A DNA stretch of 13,386 bases from JAEUSG01 sp964590225. Lineage in GTDB: Bacteria; Fibrobacterota; OXYB2-FULL-49-7; JAEUSG01. A program made the translations under genes and the position numbers. This document shows, one piece after another, positions 7,348-13,386 of the stretch. The DNA is taken from NCBI GenBank assembly GCA_964590225.1, contig CAZPWS010000071.1:1-13386 (forward strand). Direction: 5' to 3'. The number at the start of each line of letters is the position of its first letter. Position 1 is the first letter of the stretch. The notes under the pieces are model-generated. The model saw nothing but the letters and a program-made list of their open reading frames with translations. It searched no databases and had not been told where the DNA came from.

Positions 7348-9165
7348 ATGAAAAAATACTTCTTGCTTTTTTTAATTATACTAGCAAGCTGTTTATGCAG
7401 CCAAACCGGTCTCGTAAAGCAATATAACAACAGGGTTAATCAAAATTTTTTCATTCGAATGATACTCGACTCAAAATTCCGTTACTATAACCTAAGCCAC
7501 ACTCAAAAAATGATTACGCTTATCAATCTCAATTGTCTTGAGGATAAGCAAACATATGATTTGATTTTAGGTTACAATTCAATAATAGCTTATAAAAAAC
7601 CTGATTCTTATTTAGAATTTCTGGATTCAATCCGCTTTTCTAACGCTCATAAAAAAAAATGTTTTTATATAGCCGCATGGATTGCTGGGATACAAAATAT
7701 CGACAGCATATATCATGCCCACGAAATAGATCGTGCAAACAAGTTATTCGTGCGTAATACTAATGGATGGAGAAAAATAGTAGATAATATCAGATTTTTC
7801 GCTGGCAGCTATATAGAAGACCCATTTTCTGAATATTCCACCAATCCAGACATACTTTGGGGTAAATATTTTGCTACGGAAGATCCCAAATACATAAGTG
7901 GTAAGATTCAAGATCTTTACAGTAAACAATATGATCATGGAAGCCAAAAACTTTCCCAACTACTTGATCACGCTAAAACGCTATCGTACTTATATCTTGC
8001 TTCTATTTACGATACTGTAATCAATGAAGTTTTTAAAAGAGAAATCAGCATATTACGGGAAAGTACCACTAAAAGATATCGAATACTAAATATCCCAAAT
8101 GAACAGGAGTCAAATGGATTGAACATTGCTGTGATTTCTCTTACCACCCAGACATTTGATTCTCTCCGAGCCATAAAAGCTGATACAATAATATATCATA
8201 AAGTCTCAATATTGAGAGTCGGAGAAGAGATAAAACTATTGGCATTCGTAAAAAATTTCTCACTTAACAAGGAGAGAATTTATGACATAACGGCAGATTT
8301 CAGAGTTATAAACTCTCGGCAAAAAATCATAGCTGAAGGTAAAAAAGTTTTTTCATCACTTGGAACACTAACGGATACAAGCCAATATTTGCTTTTAACA
8401 CCAGTACTGCCATTTGGATATGGAGACAACTTTTACACTGGCAAGCAAACACTTATTATAAATCTTAAAGATAACAATACGGGGCAGAAAGTATCTGACA
8501 CTTCATACATTGTAATTATTAAAAATCGGGATCGCGAAGCATTACAGTGTAACGAAGAACGAAAAATATTTGATGGCACAGATAGCCTTAAAATTAAGTG
8601 TACCTGTTATTGGAATGGGAATAAAAAAAGAATTATAGCATCTCTAAATGGAAGGCTTCATGGTGAACAGATATTATTAAGTAAAATGGGGCTACCCAAA
8701 AAAACTAGAGTATTCAAAGATGGAGAACTCCTAACCGAAATAAAATACAATCGTAACGGCATCGCCGCTAAAGTCAAGAATTTTGCAAACGGAACACGAT
8801 GCGGACCATCAATTTCCTACTATAAAAATGGTCTGCCACGCGAGCTCATCACATATAACGCTATCGGTAAAAAAGCAGGATTGGTACAAAAATGGTATCC
8901 AAATGGCATAACAAAAGACAGCTCTTTCTACGAAGATGATAAACAAAAGACATTTCAAGCATGGTATCCAAGCGGCCTACTTCGCAATTATGTTGAGATG
9001 AAAGATGGCTATATAAATTACAGCGCTTCATTTAACCCTGAGGGTCTTTTATTGTGTTATGTGAATCAAGGATATGGCGAGGCTTGTGTGTACAATGACT
9101 ACAACGAGGTAATTGCAGTATTAAGAGTAGAGCTCAAAAATATGTACAACATAATTATGAAGTAA
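7348..9165 (+). CDS. Large lipoprotein with C-terminal YwqK/MORN_2-type repeats
   Basis: The ATG at 7348 is preferred over the in-frame TTG at 7303 because it gives a clean signal peptide, MKKYFLLFLIILASC, with lipobox LASC (Cys15). The product is 605 residues, predicted outer- or inner-membrane lipoprotein. Residues 20-400 are not recognised: mixed helical sequence rich in Tyr and Lys, then a probable beta domain around 260-390. The last 180 residues hold repeats of the YYKNG / KWYPNG / AWYPSG / FNPEG type (about 490-565), as in YwqK-family proteins (MORN_2). YwqK is annotated as an antitoxin in some polymorphic toxin loci, but similar lipoproteins are common without a partner, and no toxin adjoins it here. 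No clear ribosome binding site is visible. Function unknown. Confidence 0.8.
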   Translation: MKKYFLLFLIILASCLCSQTGLVKQYNNRVNQNFFIRMILDSKFRYYNLSHTQKMITLINLNCLEDKQTYDLILGYNSIIAYKKPDSYLEFLDSIRFSNAHKKKCFYIAAWIAGIQNIDSIYHAHEIDRANKLFVRNTNGWRKIVDNIRFFAGSYIEDPFSEYSTNPDILWGKYFATEDPKYISGKIQDLYSKQYDHGSQKLSQLLDHAKTLSYLYLASIYDTVINEVFKREISILRESTTKRYRILNIPNEQESNGLNIAVISLTTQTFDSLRAIKADTIIYHKVSILRVGEEIKLLAFVKNFSLNKERIYDITADFRVINSRQKIIAEGKKVFSSLGTLTDTSQYLLLTPVLPFGYGDNFYTGKQTLIINLKDNNTGQKVSDTSYIVIIKNRDREALQCNEERKIFDGTDSLKIKCTCYWNGNKKRIIASLNGRLHGEQILLSKMGLPKKTRVFKDGELLTEIKYNRNGIAAKVKNFANGTRCGPSISYYKNGLPRELITYNAIGKKAGLVQKWYPNGITKDSSFYEDDKQKTFQAWYPSGLLRNYVEMKDGYINYSASFNPEGLLLCYVNQGYGEACVYNDYNEVIAVLRVELKNMYNIIMK

Positions 9166-9205
9166 CTCATAGGAATTTTCTTTTTTCCACTGTGACCATA
9201 GTCAA

Positions 9206-9348
9206 ATGAATATTAAACCTATGAAGGTGACCAACTTGATGTGTTAGTTACATTGATTGAAGCATACGAAACACAACAACATCCCATTTCCCCACCTGGC
9301 CCAATTAAAGCCATTAAAATTCCGAATGGACCGGCCAGAATTACAACC
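9206..9348 (+). pseudogene. HigA-family antitoxin, internally deleted and frameshifted
   Basis: ATG at 9206 starts MNIKP, the usual HigA N-terminus. About 30 codons are then absent, and another frame resumes at 9223 with EGDQLDVLVTLIEAYE and PISPPGPIKAIK, matching the HigA middle block just before the Cro/C1 helix-turn-helix. One extra A in the AAAA run at 9316-9319 shifts the frame, and FRMDRPELQPE follows, equivalent to the family's IKFRMEQ-GL-P. The rest of the DNA-binding domain is missing. HigA normally neutralises the HigB mRNA interferase and represses its own operon; no HigB remnant is visible upstream. The assignment rests on several consecutive conserved blocks and is fairly sure. 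It is certainly non-functional as an antitoxin. Confidence 0.8.
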
Positions 9349-9420
9349 TGAGGTGGATCCACTTAAATGTCAGAAGTGCGGCGGTGATATGAAGGTGGTC
9401 GGATTTATAGATTCAGAAGC
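9349..9420 (+). pseudogene. Fragment of IS91-type transposase zinc ribbon
   Basis: The frame continuing from the HigA remnant reads VDPLKCQKCGGDMKVVGFID, which matches the cysteine-rich EVDPL-CPKCGG-M-V-AFIEDP block near the C-terminus of IS91/ISCR-like transposases. Only this block is present; sequence before it belongs to HigA and after about 9420 resemblance ends. The join at EVDP suggests recombination or deletion that fused two unrelated genes. The match is short. Confidence 0.5.
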
Positions 9421-9514
9421 AACCGCTTACCTCGACGGGGCAGCCTCGGTTGTCACGGGTTTTGCTAAAGACCAACACCCACCACCCGTCCTAAGCAACG
9501 CCGTAGAATGCACT

Positions 9515-9584
9515 GCACACAATAGCCGCAGGCTACAATCCTGCCAAATATCAGAACGGCAACCTTTGCTCCGCAATTGTGCGT
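9515..9584. repeat. Fold-back with nested hairpin
   Basis: CACAAT (9518-9523) pairs with ATTGTG (9576-9581), with partial extension on both sides, and GCAGG (9528-9532) pairs with CCTGC (9540-9544) inside. The segment contains AGCCGCAGGCTACAA, a type of phrase seen in dispersed repeats of environmental genomes. No coding content. Confidence 0.4.
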
Positions 9585-9614
9585 AATACCCCAACAGCGA
9601 AAAGGCAAAAAAGA

Positions 9615-9763
9615 GGCGACCCATCCTCACGCCCCTTCCCTATACGTCCAGCCGGCATATTAAACCTTCTATACTGGACTATAGGGAAGGGGGAAAATTC
9701 TTTTCATTTAGTCCCCTCCCTAATAGCGAAGCGATTAGGGAGGGGAACAAGGGGTGGGTCACC
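9615..9763. repeat. 149-bp cruciform element, copy 2 of the palindrome family
   Basis: The outer ends GGCGACCCATCC and GGGTGGGTCACC are inverted repeats equivalent to those of the 2348-2444 copy. Inside are two strong hairpins: CCCCTTCCCTATACGTCCAG with its partner CTGGACTATAGGGAAGGGG, and CCCCTCCCTAAT-AGCGAAGCG-ATTAGGGAGGGG. The single strand would fold as a three-way junction. No reading frame spans it. The second hairpin is absent from copy 1, so the family is modular. Confidence 0.85.
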
Positions 9764-10021
9764 GTAAAAGCAAGTTTTATCGTGGGAAAATCTATGAAAA
9801 TGGTCGAAAAGTTATGATGAATAATTTGGAGAAAAGTATGATATTAAAGAAGTAAATCACAACGGCCGAACGCTTAGGAATCGATGCGTGAGGCACAAAG
9901 ACGCAAGGTGTGCGGGGCGGACGATTCATCAAGTATAATTGTTAATGAACTTTATCTGGGTCTGGTAGGATTGGTGGATATAGCTTGACTAAGTTCTTAA
10001 CTCTGATATCTAATGAATCCT
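9764..10021. other. Gap between the repeat element and the first immunity-like gene
   Basis: No gene was recognised. A short frame continues out of the repeat (SKFYRGKIYENGRKVMMNNLEK, stop near 9853) and may be a scrap of a lost gene. The stretch 9889-9918 (GATGCGTGAGGCACAAAGAC and following) resembles dispersed repeat DNA. No convincing terminator for the gene at 10022 was seen. Confidence 0.5.
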
Positions 10022-10516
10022 TTATGGACGGCGGTATTTTTTTTCATAAGTTGCCGCTTCCCAACCCACATCTAAATATCCTGTAATAATTCGCTTTTCA
10101 TCTATCGGTAGATGTTCAATTGTACTTTCAACAATTTTCGAATTGTAATAATAAAGAACCCCTAATGCGTATGGCAAAGTCTCATCCGCTGAGTTCTGGA
10201 GACAAATGAGCATTTTCATAAACTTCACGGCTAAAGTGGAATCGGAATTCTTCGCTATATATTCTACACAAAACGGAAGCGCCACCGATAGCGTGTCTTC
10301 TTGATATTGCTCAACTTTTTTCCTTAAAGCTTGATATTTCTTCATTGAATGTCCTGAAACCGATTTTTTAAAATCCTTATTAAGAGTTATCATCCTTTTC
10401 AATAATTGCTGATATCGTGTTGAGAGAGAATCAACTAAAACACCGTTAGAATCAACAGCCTCAAACAACAAAGAGCAACTAATCAACAACATAATTTTGA
10501 GCTTACTACTGTCCAT
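10022..10516 (-). CDS. Putative immunity lipoprotein of toxin module 1
   Basis: A 164-residue product starting MDSSKLKIMLLISC, a lipoprotein signal with lipobox LISC (Cys14). I chose ATG at 10516 over the longer frame because of this signal and because it gives an 11-nt overlap with the toxin stop (10506-10508), the same overlap as in the second module. The mature part is mostly alpha-helical and charged (for example STRYQQLLKRMITLNKDF, then YQALRKKVEQYQEDTL), with no recognised family. By position, directly after a toxin with an L,D-transpeptidase-like motif and exported, it is inferred to protect the periplasm from that toxin. It is intact although its toxin is frameshifted, as expected if immunity is still useful. 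It is not similar to the second immunity candidate. Confidence 0.65.
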   Translation of the reverse strand: MDSSKLKIMLLISCSLLFEAVDSNGVLVDSLSTRYQQLLKRMITLNKDFKKSVSGHSMKKYQALRKKVEQYQEDTLSVALPFCVEYIAKNSDSTLAVKFMKMLICLQNSADETLPYALGVLYYYNSKIVESTIEHLPIDEKRIITGYLDVGWEAATYEKKYRRP

Positions 10517-10953
10517 ATTGCACCACCAAATAAAAATGTCTTCTTTTTGAAAAATAATTATTGAATTGATTCCACAATTGTCGAGTTGGGCCAACTATAC
10601 CTAAACAACCAGCATTCCCTGGCGGCCCACCATCAGGATGAATTCTATGTAATGTTCTATCTGTCTGAAAGATAGGATCCAAATGTACGCTCCATCCTAA
10701 GTGGCATAGATCTTCTATTGCCAGATAAAGCAGGGTATGAAGATCCATCAAAATAAAATGTTGAACCATCAAAAGTTGCTAAAACAGGTGTATTGTCATT
10801 ACTTAACCCAACAGTACCTTCTCTTATTCCTAATCCACTACTTGGGGGTAACGCAAAATCCGACATGTATTCATAACCACATCCGTTGTAACCCGATGTG
10901 GTTCCACAGGTAACATGAGTGATCTCAGACATGATTTCTATTATTGTCAACAT
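10506..10953 (-). pseudogene. L,D-transpeptidase-like toxin C-terminus, module 1 (frameshifted)
   Basis: From ATG 10953 (preceded by GGGGG) one frame runs MLTIIEIMSEIT, then SSGLGIREGTVGL shared with the second module, then VLATFDGSTFYFDGSSYPALSG. Between about 10720 and 10695 the meaningful frame changes: the next frame gives LGWSVHLDPIFQTDRTLH, RIHPDGGPPGNAGCLGI and LVVQYGQ, stop at 10506. The H-x-D-G...A-G-C-L block resembles the catalytic His/Cys motif of YkuD-fold L,D-transpeptidase-like toxins. Family knowledge: such domains crosslink or modify peptidoglycan peptides. A one-base shift, perhaps with a small deletion, best explains the two frames; a sequencing error is possible. The frame is open upstream to a TAA at about 11018, so the original start is uncertain. 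Confidence 0.6.
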
Positions 10954-11019
10954 TATCCCCCGACACGAGTTTTTTGCCACCCAACTGCCCAAAAAGGCAG
11001 CTATGCACCTAAAGTTTTA

Positions 11020-11038
11020 CCCTGAGCCTGCCGAAGGG
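11020..11038. repeat. REP-like short palindrome
   Basis: CCCTGAGCCTGCCGAAGGG is an imperfect palindrome of a kind that recurs in many environmental genomes. It sits at the upstream edge of toxin module 1, where the frame is interrupted, and may mark a rearrangement junction. CTGCC/GGCAG (10985-10989, 10996-11000) forms another small hairpin beside it. Confidence 0.45.
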
Positions 11039-11056
11039 AAAAATAGATGATTCGCA

Positions 11057-11103
11057 TATCTAAATGCAAAGCAGATTTAGATACATGTCAAGAAACATCT
11101 TGA
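11057..11103 (+). promoter_or_regulatory. Two palindromes upstream of the PIN gene, candidate operators
   Basis: TATCTAAAT (11057-11065) and ATTTAGATA (11075-11083) are perfect 9-bp inverted repeats 9 nt apart. TCAAGA (11088-11093) and TCTTGA (11098-11103) are perfect 6-bp repeats 4 nt apart. TTGAAA (11100-11105) with GATATA (11124-11129, 18-nt spacing) could be the promoter. Toxin-antitoxin operons usually repress themselves through such sites, so operator function is a reasonable inference. Confidence 0.45.
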
Positions 11104-11143
11104 AACCATATATGAAATGCAGCGATATACTATATTTGTTCGT

Positions 11144-11635
11144 ATGAAAAAGAAGCTTTATGTCGAAACTTCAGTTTGGAACCAGTTGGAGCACAACGAC
11201 CGACCAGATTGGAAAGATGCCGCAGAACGCTTTATCGCCGCCCTTAAAGCAGGCATATATGATGCTTACATTTCCTCAATTGTTCTGGATGAAATAGCCG
11301 CCACGCCTGATGAAGCAATACGACTGAAACTATTGAAACATATCTCCGCAGTGGATCCAATTAGGCTGACATTTGACACAGAGGCCATTGTATTAACAAA
11401 GAGATACATGGATTCCGACCTAATCAAAAGCAAAGCACCACGCGTTTACAACGATTGCAGTCATGTTGCCATTGCCACAGTGAATGGTATCAAACATGTG
11501 GTCAGCTTTAACTGCAAGCATCTGGTGAATGACCGTAGAATTGACGGATTTAATGCCATCAATCTGCAGGAAGGCTATGACCACACGATTGACATCACTA
11601 CACCAGAAAAGTTTACAATCGAACCAATGGAGTAA
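11144..11635 (+). CDS. PIN-domain toxin-like protein
   Basis: A 163-residue PIN-domain protein, a probable metal-dependent RNase. ATG at 11144 is chosen over the in-frame ATG at 11117 because family members begin MKKKLYVETSVWN. The first acidic position is Glu8 in YVETS rather than the VapC Asp. Glu50 in VLDEIAAT, Asp104 in YNDCSHVAIA and the SFNCKHLVN block (121-129) follow the usual order for this PIN subgroup. A short ORF starts 4 nt after its stop, so the two are co-transcribed and probably coupled; the toxin-first order is like HigBA rather than VapBC. Two palindromes lie upstream. Activity as a toxin is inferred from family and context. Confidence 0.85.
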   Translation: MKKKLYVETSVWNQLEHNDRPDWKDAAERFIAALKAGIYDAYISSIVLDEIAATPDEAIRLKLLKHISAVDPIRLTFDTEAIVLTKRYMDSDLIKSKAPRVYNDCSHVAIATVNGIKHVVSFNCKHLVNDRRIDGFNAINLQEGYDHTIDITTPEKFTIEPME

Positions 11636-11639
11636 TCTT

Positions 11640-11816
11640 ATGCGATACGGAAAAGCTGTTGAAGAAGTTTGGGAGTGGCGAGATGCGCTGGCAAAAGAGC
11701 TGGAAGCCATTCCTGATGAAAAGCGTGGTGATTTCCTCAACAATAAGGCCGACGATGTCTGTAAAAAGTATGGTTTAAATTTCCGAACTATTCCTCGTGA
11801 AGTCACACACGCTTAA
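11640..11816 (+). CDS. Short partner of the PIN protein, candidate antitoxin
   Basis: A 58-residue acidic, helical protein (MRYGKAVEEVWEWRDALAKE at the start, REVTHA at the end). ATG at 11640 is preceded by GGAG at suitable spacing and lies 4 nt after the PIN stop. An overlapping longer frame from 11529 would run deep into the PIN gene and is not preferred. No AbrB, RHH or HTH antitoxin fold is recognisable, so antitoxin function is inferred from its size and coupling to the PIN gene. Confidence 0.65.
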   Translation: MRYGKAVEEVWEWRDALAKELEAIPDEKRGDFLNNKADDVCKKYGLNFRTIPREVTHA

Positions 11817-12123
11817 GTCATGGTAAAAACGCACACTGTAAGAATCCTTATCGAGCATACGAAAGGGTAGTATGCCTCCCAAATCAAGTTAAAGGCTCCC
11901 TTACCTTAACGGGCATAGACTTTGTGTCGAAAAGACCGATAATCTTTGACGACAACAAAGTCTTGTCCAGCTCTGCTGGGTGAAGACAAGGAAAGGGCGG
12001 GCTTGGGGGGAAAACGCCTCAGCAAAGCTCGGCGCATCGCCTGCTGCAAGGGGGCGGCAGCAAGCCCAAGGAAGTGCCGTGTCTTGTAAATTATCTTTTC
12101 TATCTAATCCAAAGCTTCCTTTC
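11817..12123. other. Structured intergenic region between converging genes
   Basis: The antitoxin candidate and the minus-strand immunity gene converge here, and no ORF is credible. Successive inverted repeats: GACTTTGTGTCG with CGACAACAAAGTC (11918-11962, one bulge, arms continuing inward); CTTGTC with GACAAG (11962-11990) with CAGC/GCTG inside; GGGCTTG with CAAGCCC (11999-12067), enclosing TGCTGC/GCAGCA (12042-12062); and AAGACA with TGTCTT (11983-12085), which competes with the second stem. It may be a bidirectional terminator, a structured RNA or repeat DNA. GC content is well above the flanks. Confidence 0.55.
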
Positions 12124-12798
12124 TTACTTTCCAATAGTCTTTAAGTCTTGACTGCATTCAACATCCGAATATATATCGGAATAGGTGATCTTAACGACTT
12201 TATCATTTTTAAACTCTATTTGCCATGTTTTGGTTTCTGCAAAAGTACCTTCTTGACAGTTCAGAATTTTCCCCTGCATCGAACCAATATCACCGTCTTG
12301 CCACATTGAATACAAATACAAAAGCTCTACATTTGAATACGCTTTCAATTCTGCAGATGTAAGTATTTGACTTGTTGTATGTTTTGTATTTTTTTCTATT
12401 ATTTCACTCGGGTTACCTAAAACAGATGTTACCTGCATAGAAGAAAATCCAAGTTTTAGCCCATTAGCGAATTCGAGAGAATCAACAAAATCGATTTCTT
12501 TTTTGTTGTTAGACTTAAACTTGTCGTTCTTCTCGGAAACTTCCACACCTGTTATCCAATTCCATGCTCCCATTGGACCAGTACGAAGTGTCACCGTCTT
12601 TGAAGTTCCAAATAGAGTCTTCTGTGCTGCTTTGAATGGTGAAGTAACAGACTTAATTGGAGTGCCATACTTTACCATCTTTATACTCAGTTTATTTGGT
12701 ATTGACTCCACAAAACGGCAACTATCTAAAGGTTCTGTCGCTACATTGAAAAAACAAGATAGAAGCAAAAAAACTTGATATTTTATTTTAACGTACAT
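12124..12798 (-). CDS. Putative exported immunity protein of toxin module 2
   Basis: A 224-residue product starting MYVKIKYQVFLLLSCFFNVA, a signal peptide with a near-lipobox LLSC (Cys15). ATG at 12798 is preferred to the longer frame from 12825 because a strong GGAGGAGGG ribosome binding site precedes it and it overlaps the toxin stop (12788-12790) by 11 nt. The mature region contains FANGLKLGFSSMQVTSVLGNPSEII, a pattern seen in SmpA/BamE-like and related periplasmic folds (a start such as 'G-s...V...LG-P'), and a later WQIEFKNDKVVKITY strand pair. Its position after a Tlde1-like toxin suggests it is the cognate periplasmic immunity protein, as known for T6SS Tlde1-Tldi1 pairs. Sequence similarity to Tldi1 was not assessed. 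Confidence 0.7.
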   Translation of the reverse strand: MYVKIKYQVFLLLSCFFNVATEPLDSCRFVESIPNKLSIKMVKYGTPIKSVTSPFKAAQKTLFGTSKTVTLRTGPMGAWNWITGVEVSEKNDKFKSNNKKEIDFVDSLEFANGLKLGFSSMQVTSVLGNPSEIIEKNTKHTTSQILTSAELKAYSNVELLYLYSMWQDGDIGSMQGKILNCQEGTFAETKTWQIEFKNDKVVKITYSDIYSDVECSQDLKTIGK

Positions 12799-13386
12799 AA
12801 AGTATCCCTCCTCCTGCTTGAACAATTCTTTTTCTCATTTCATAACTATGAATGATACAACCCTCAGATGCTGTATAATTGCGAGCACTATTATCACCAT
12901 GGATAAAAAAACCACCAGGGCGTCCGGCCATATTGTTACCATAAGAGGGTGTAAGTGGAATAGCCAACCGTCCTATATTATCACTTTGAATCCCATATCC
13001 TCCGACAATCCATGTTCCAGTAGGAATATGCCCCACATCAGCGACATGCTGCATTTCTGAATTATTTAAACCTGCACCTACACCCGAATAACCAGTTGAA
13101 CTTGTAATGTTACCTGTATTTCTATCAAAAATATTGAATTCCCCAGAGCCTTGATAATAACTCATTATTGTATTGTGGTCTTTTAACCCAACGGTACCTT
13201 CTTTTATTCCCAATCCACTACTTACCTGTATTTCACTACTTGCGGCCTCTTCAACCGCTTCTTGTTCGAGAGTTACTTCCTTAGGCAATTTTGAAGCAAA
13301 ATAAGCAACCACCTCCGCAGACCCAATCCTCGATAAATTCATGGATGACATTGTGGGAGCCACGCGTTTTATCGTTGAAGTACTCT
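12788..13386 (-). CDS. Tlde1/DUF2778-like peptidoglycan-targeting toxin, C-terminal part (5' end off window)
   Basis: The frame is open through the window edge (GTG at 13363 is only an internal candidate start), so the protein is longer than the 199 codons seen. After an unrecognised segment (RIGSAEVVAYFASKLP) comes SSGLGIKEGTVGL, shared with module 1. A DUF2778/Tlde1-like domain follows: EMQHVADVGHIPTGTWIVGG, then GGFFIHGD (H155 and D157 counting from 13363) and ASEGCII (C169), the catalytic His and Cys of an L,D-transpeptidase-like fold. Tlde1 is known to cut and exchange peptides of peptidoglycan precursors in the target's periplasm. Delivery route is not visible: no VgrG, PAAR, Rhs core or secretion genes are in the window. 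It overlaps its immunity candidate by 11 nt. Confidence 0.8.
   Translation of the reverse strand, partial: STSTIKRVAPTMSSMNLSRIGSAEVVAYFASKLPKEVTLEQEAVEEAASSEIQVSSGLGIKEGTVGLKDHNTIMSYYQGSGEFNIFDRNTGNITSSTGYSGVGAGLNNSEMQHVADVGHIPTGTWIVGGYGIQSDNIGRLAIPLTPSYGNNMAGRPGGFFIHGDNSARNYTASEGCIIHSYEMRKRIVQAGGGILYVR

Noticed and set aside
9427..9767. ORFs across the 9.4-9.8 kb region on both strands
   Set aside because: They read through the fold-back and the cruciform element; composition reflects repeat arms rather than coding.
10690..10725. Programmed frameshifting in the module 1 toxin
   Set aside because: No slippery heptamer or downstream structure was evident; a simple indel is the more economical explanation.
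11901..12134. 77-codon minus-strand ORF beyond the immunity gene
   Set aside because: It coincides with the hairpin-rich region, has no ribosome binding site and no protein-like pattern.
1..13386. tRNA, rRNA and CRISPR array
   Set aside because: No cloverleaf, ribosomal RNA segment or regularly spaced direct repeats were seen; repeats present are inverted and irregular.

Overview
The window looks like an accessory, repeat-rich part of a Gram-negative-type bacterial chromosome. Evidence for a diderm envelope is indirect: lipoprotein-type signal peptides, a secreted domain joined by one membrane segment to an AraC-type helix-turn-helix, and toxins predicted to act on peptidoglycan. I cannot assign a lineage; an environmental Fibrobacterota-like genome is only a guess. 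No rRNA, tRNA or CRISPR array was found.

Layout. (1) 1-393: 5'-damaged VapC-type PIN toxin, followed by a structured gap (394-925) with an attC-like fold-back and two compact hairpins. (2) 926-2574, minus: a membrane-anchored AraC-type regulator, apparently broken by two frameshifts and by a 214-bp MITE at 2295-2508 (perfect 19-bp terminal inverted repeats, perfect 9-bp target duplication). (3) 2585-3937, minus: intact GH1 beta-glycosidase directly upstream of the regulator. (4) 4042-6877, plus: a translationally coupled three-gene envelope glycosylation operon (GT2 polyprenyl-phosphate glycosyltransferase, DUF2304 membrane protein, GT39-like integral membrane glycosyltransferase). The glycosidase and this operon appear to fire from face-to-face promoters with overlapping -10 boxes around 4005-4012. 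(5) 6878-7347: non-coding gap. (6) 7348-9165: large lipoprotein with YwqK/MORN_2-type repeats. (7) 9206-9763: graveyard holding an internally deleted HigA antitoxin joined to a scrap of IS91-type transposase zinc ribbon, then a 149-bp cruciform element related to the palindrome inside the MITE. (8) 10022-13386: two minus-strand toxin-immunity modules, separated by a plus-strand PIN toxin/short-ORF pair.

The most interesting content is region 8. Both toxin ORFs share a segment (SGLGI[RK]EGTVGL) that is also conserved in DNA. After it each carries a different domain with an L,D-transpeptidase-like H...GC motif. Each overlaps, by exactly 11 nt, a downstream gene whose product starts with a lipoprotein-like signal. 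This is what exchangeable C-termini of a polymorphic toxin system with periplasmic immunity lipoproteins would look like. The module at 10.0-11.0 kb has a frameshifted toxin but an intact immunity-like gene; the module at 12.1-13.4 kb is open through the window edge and looks functional.
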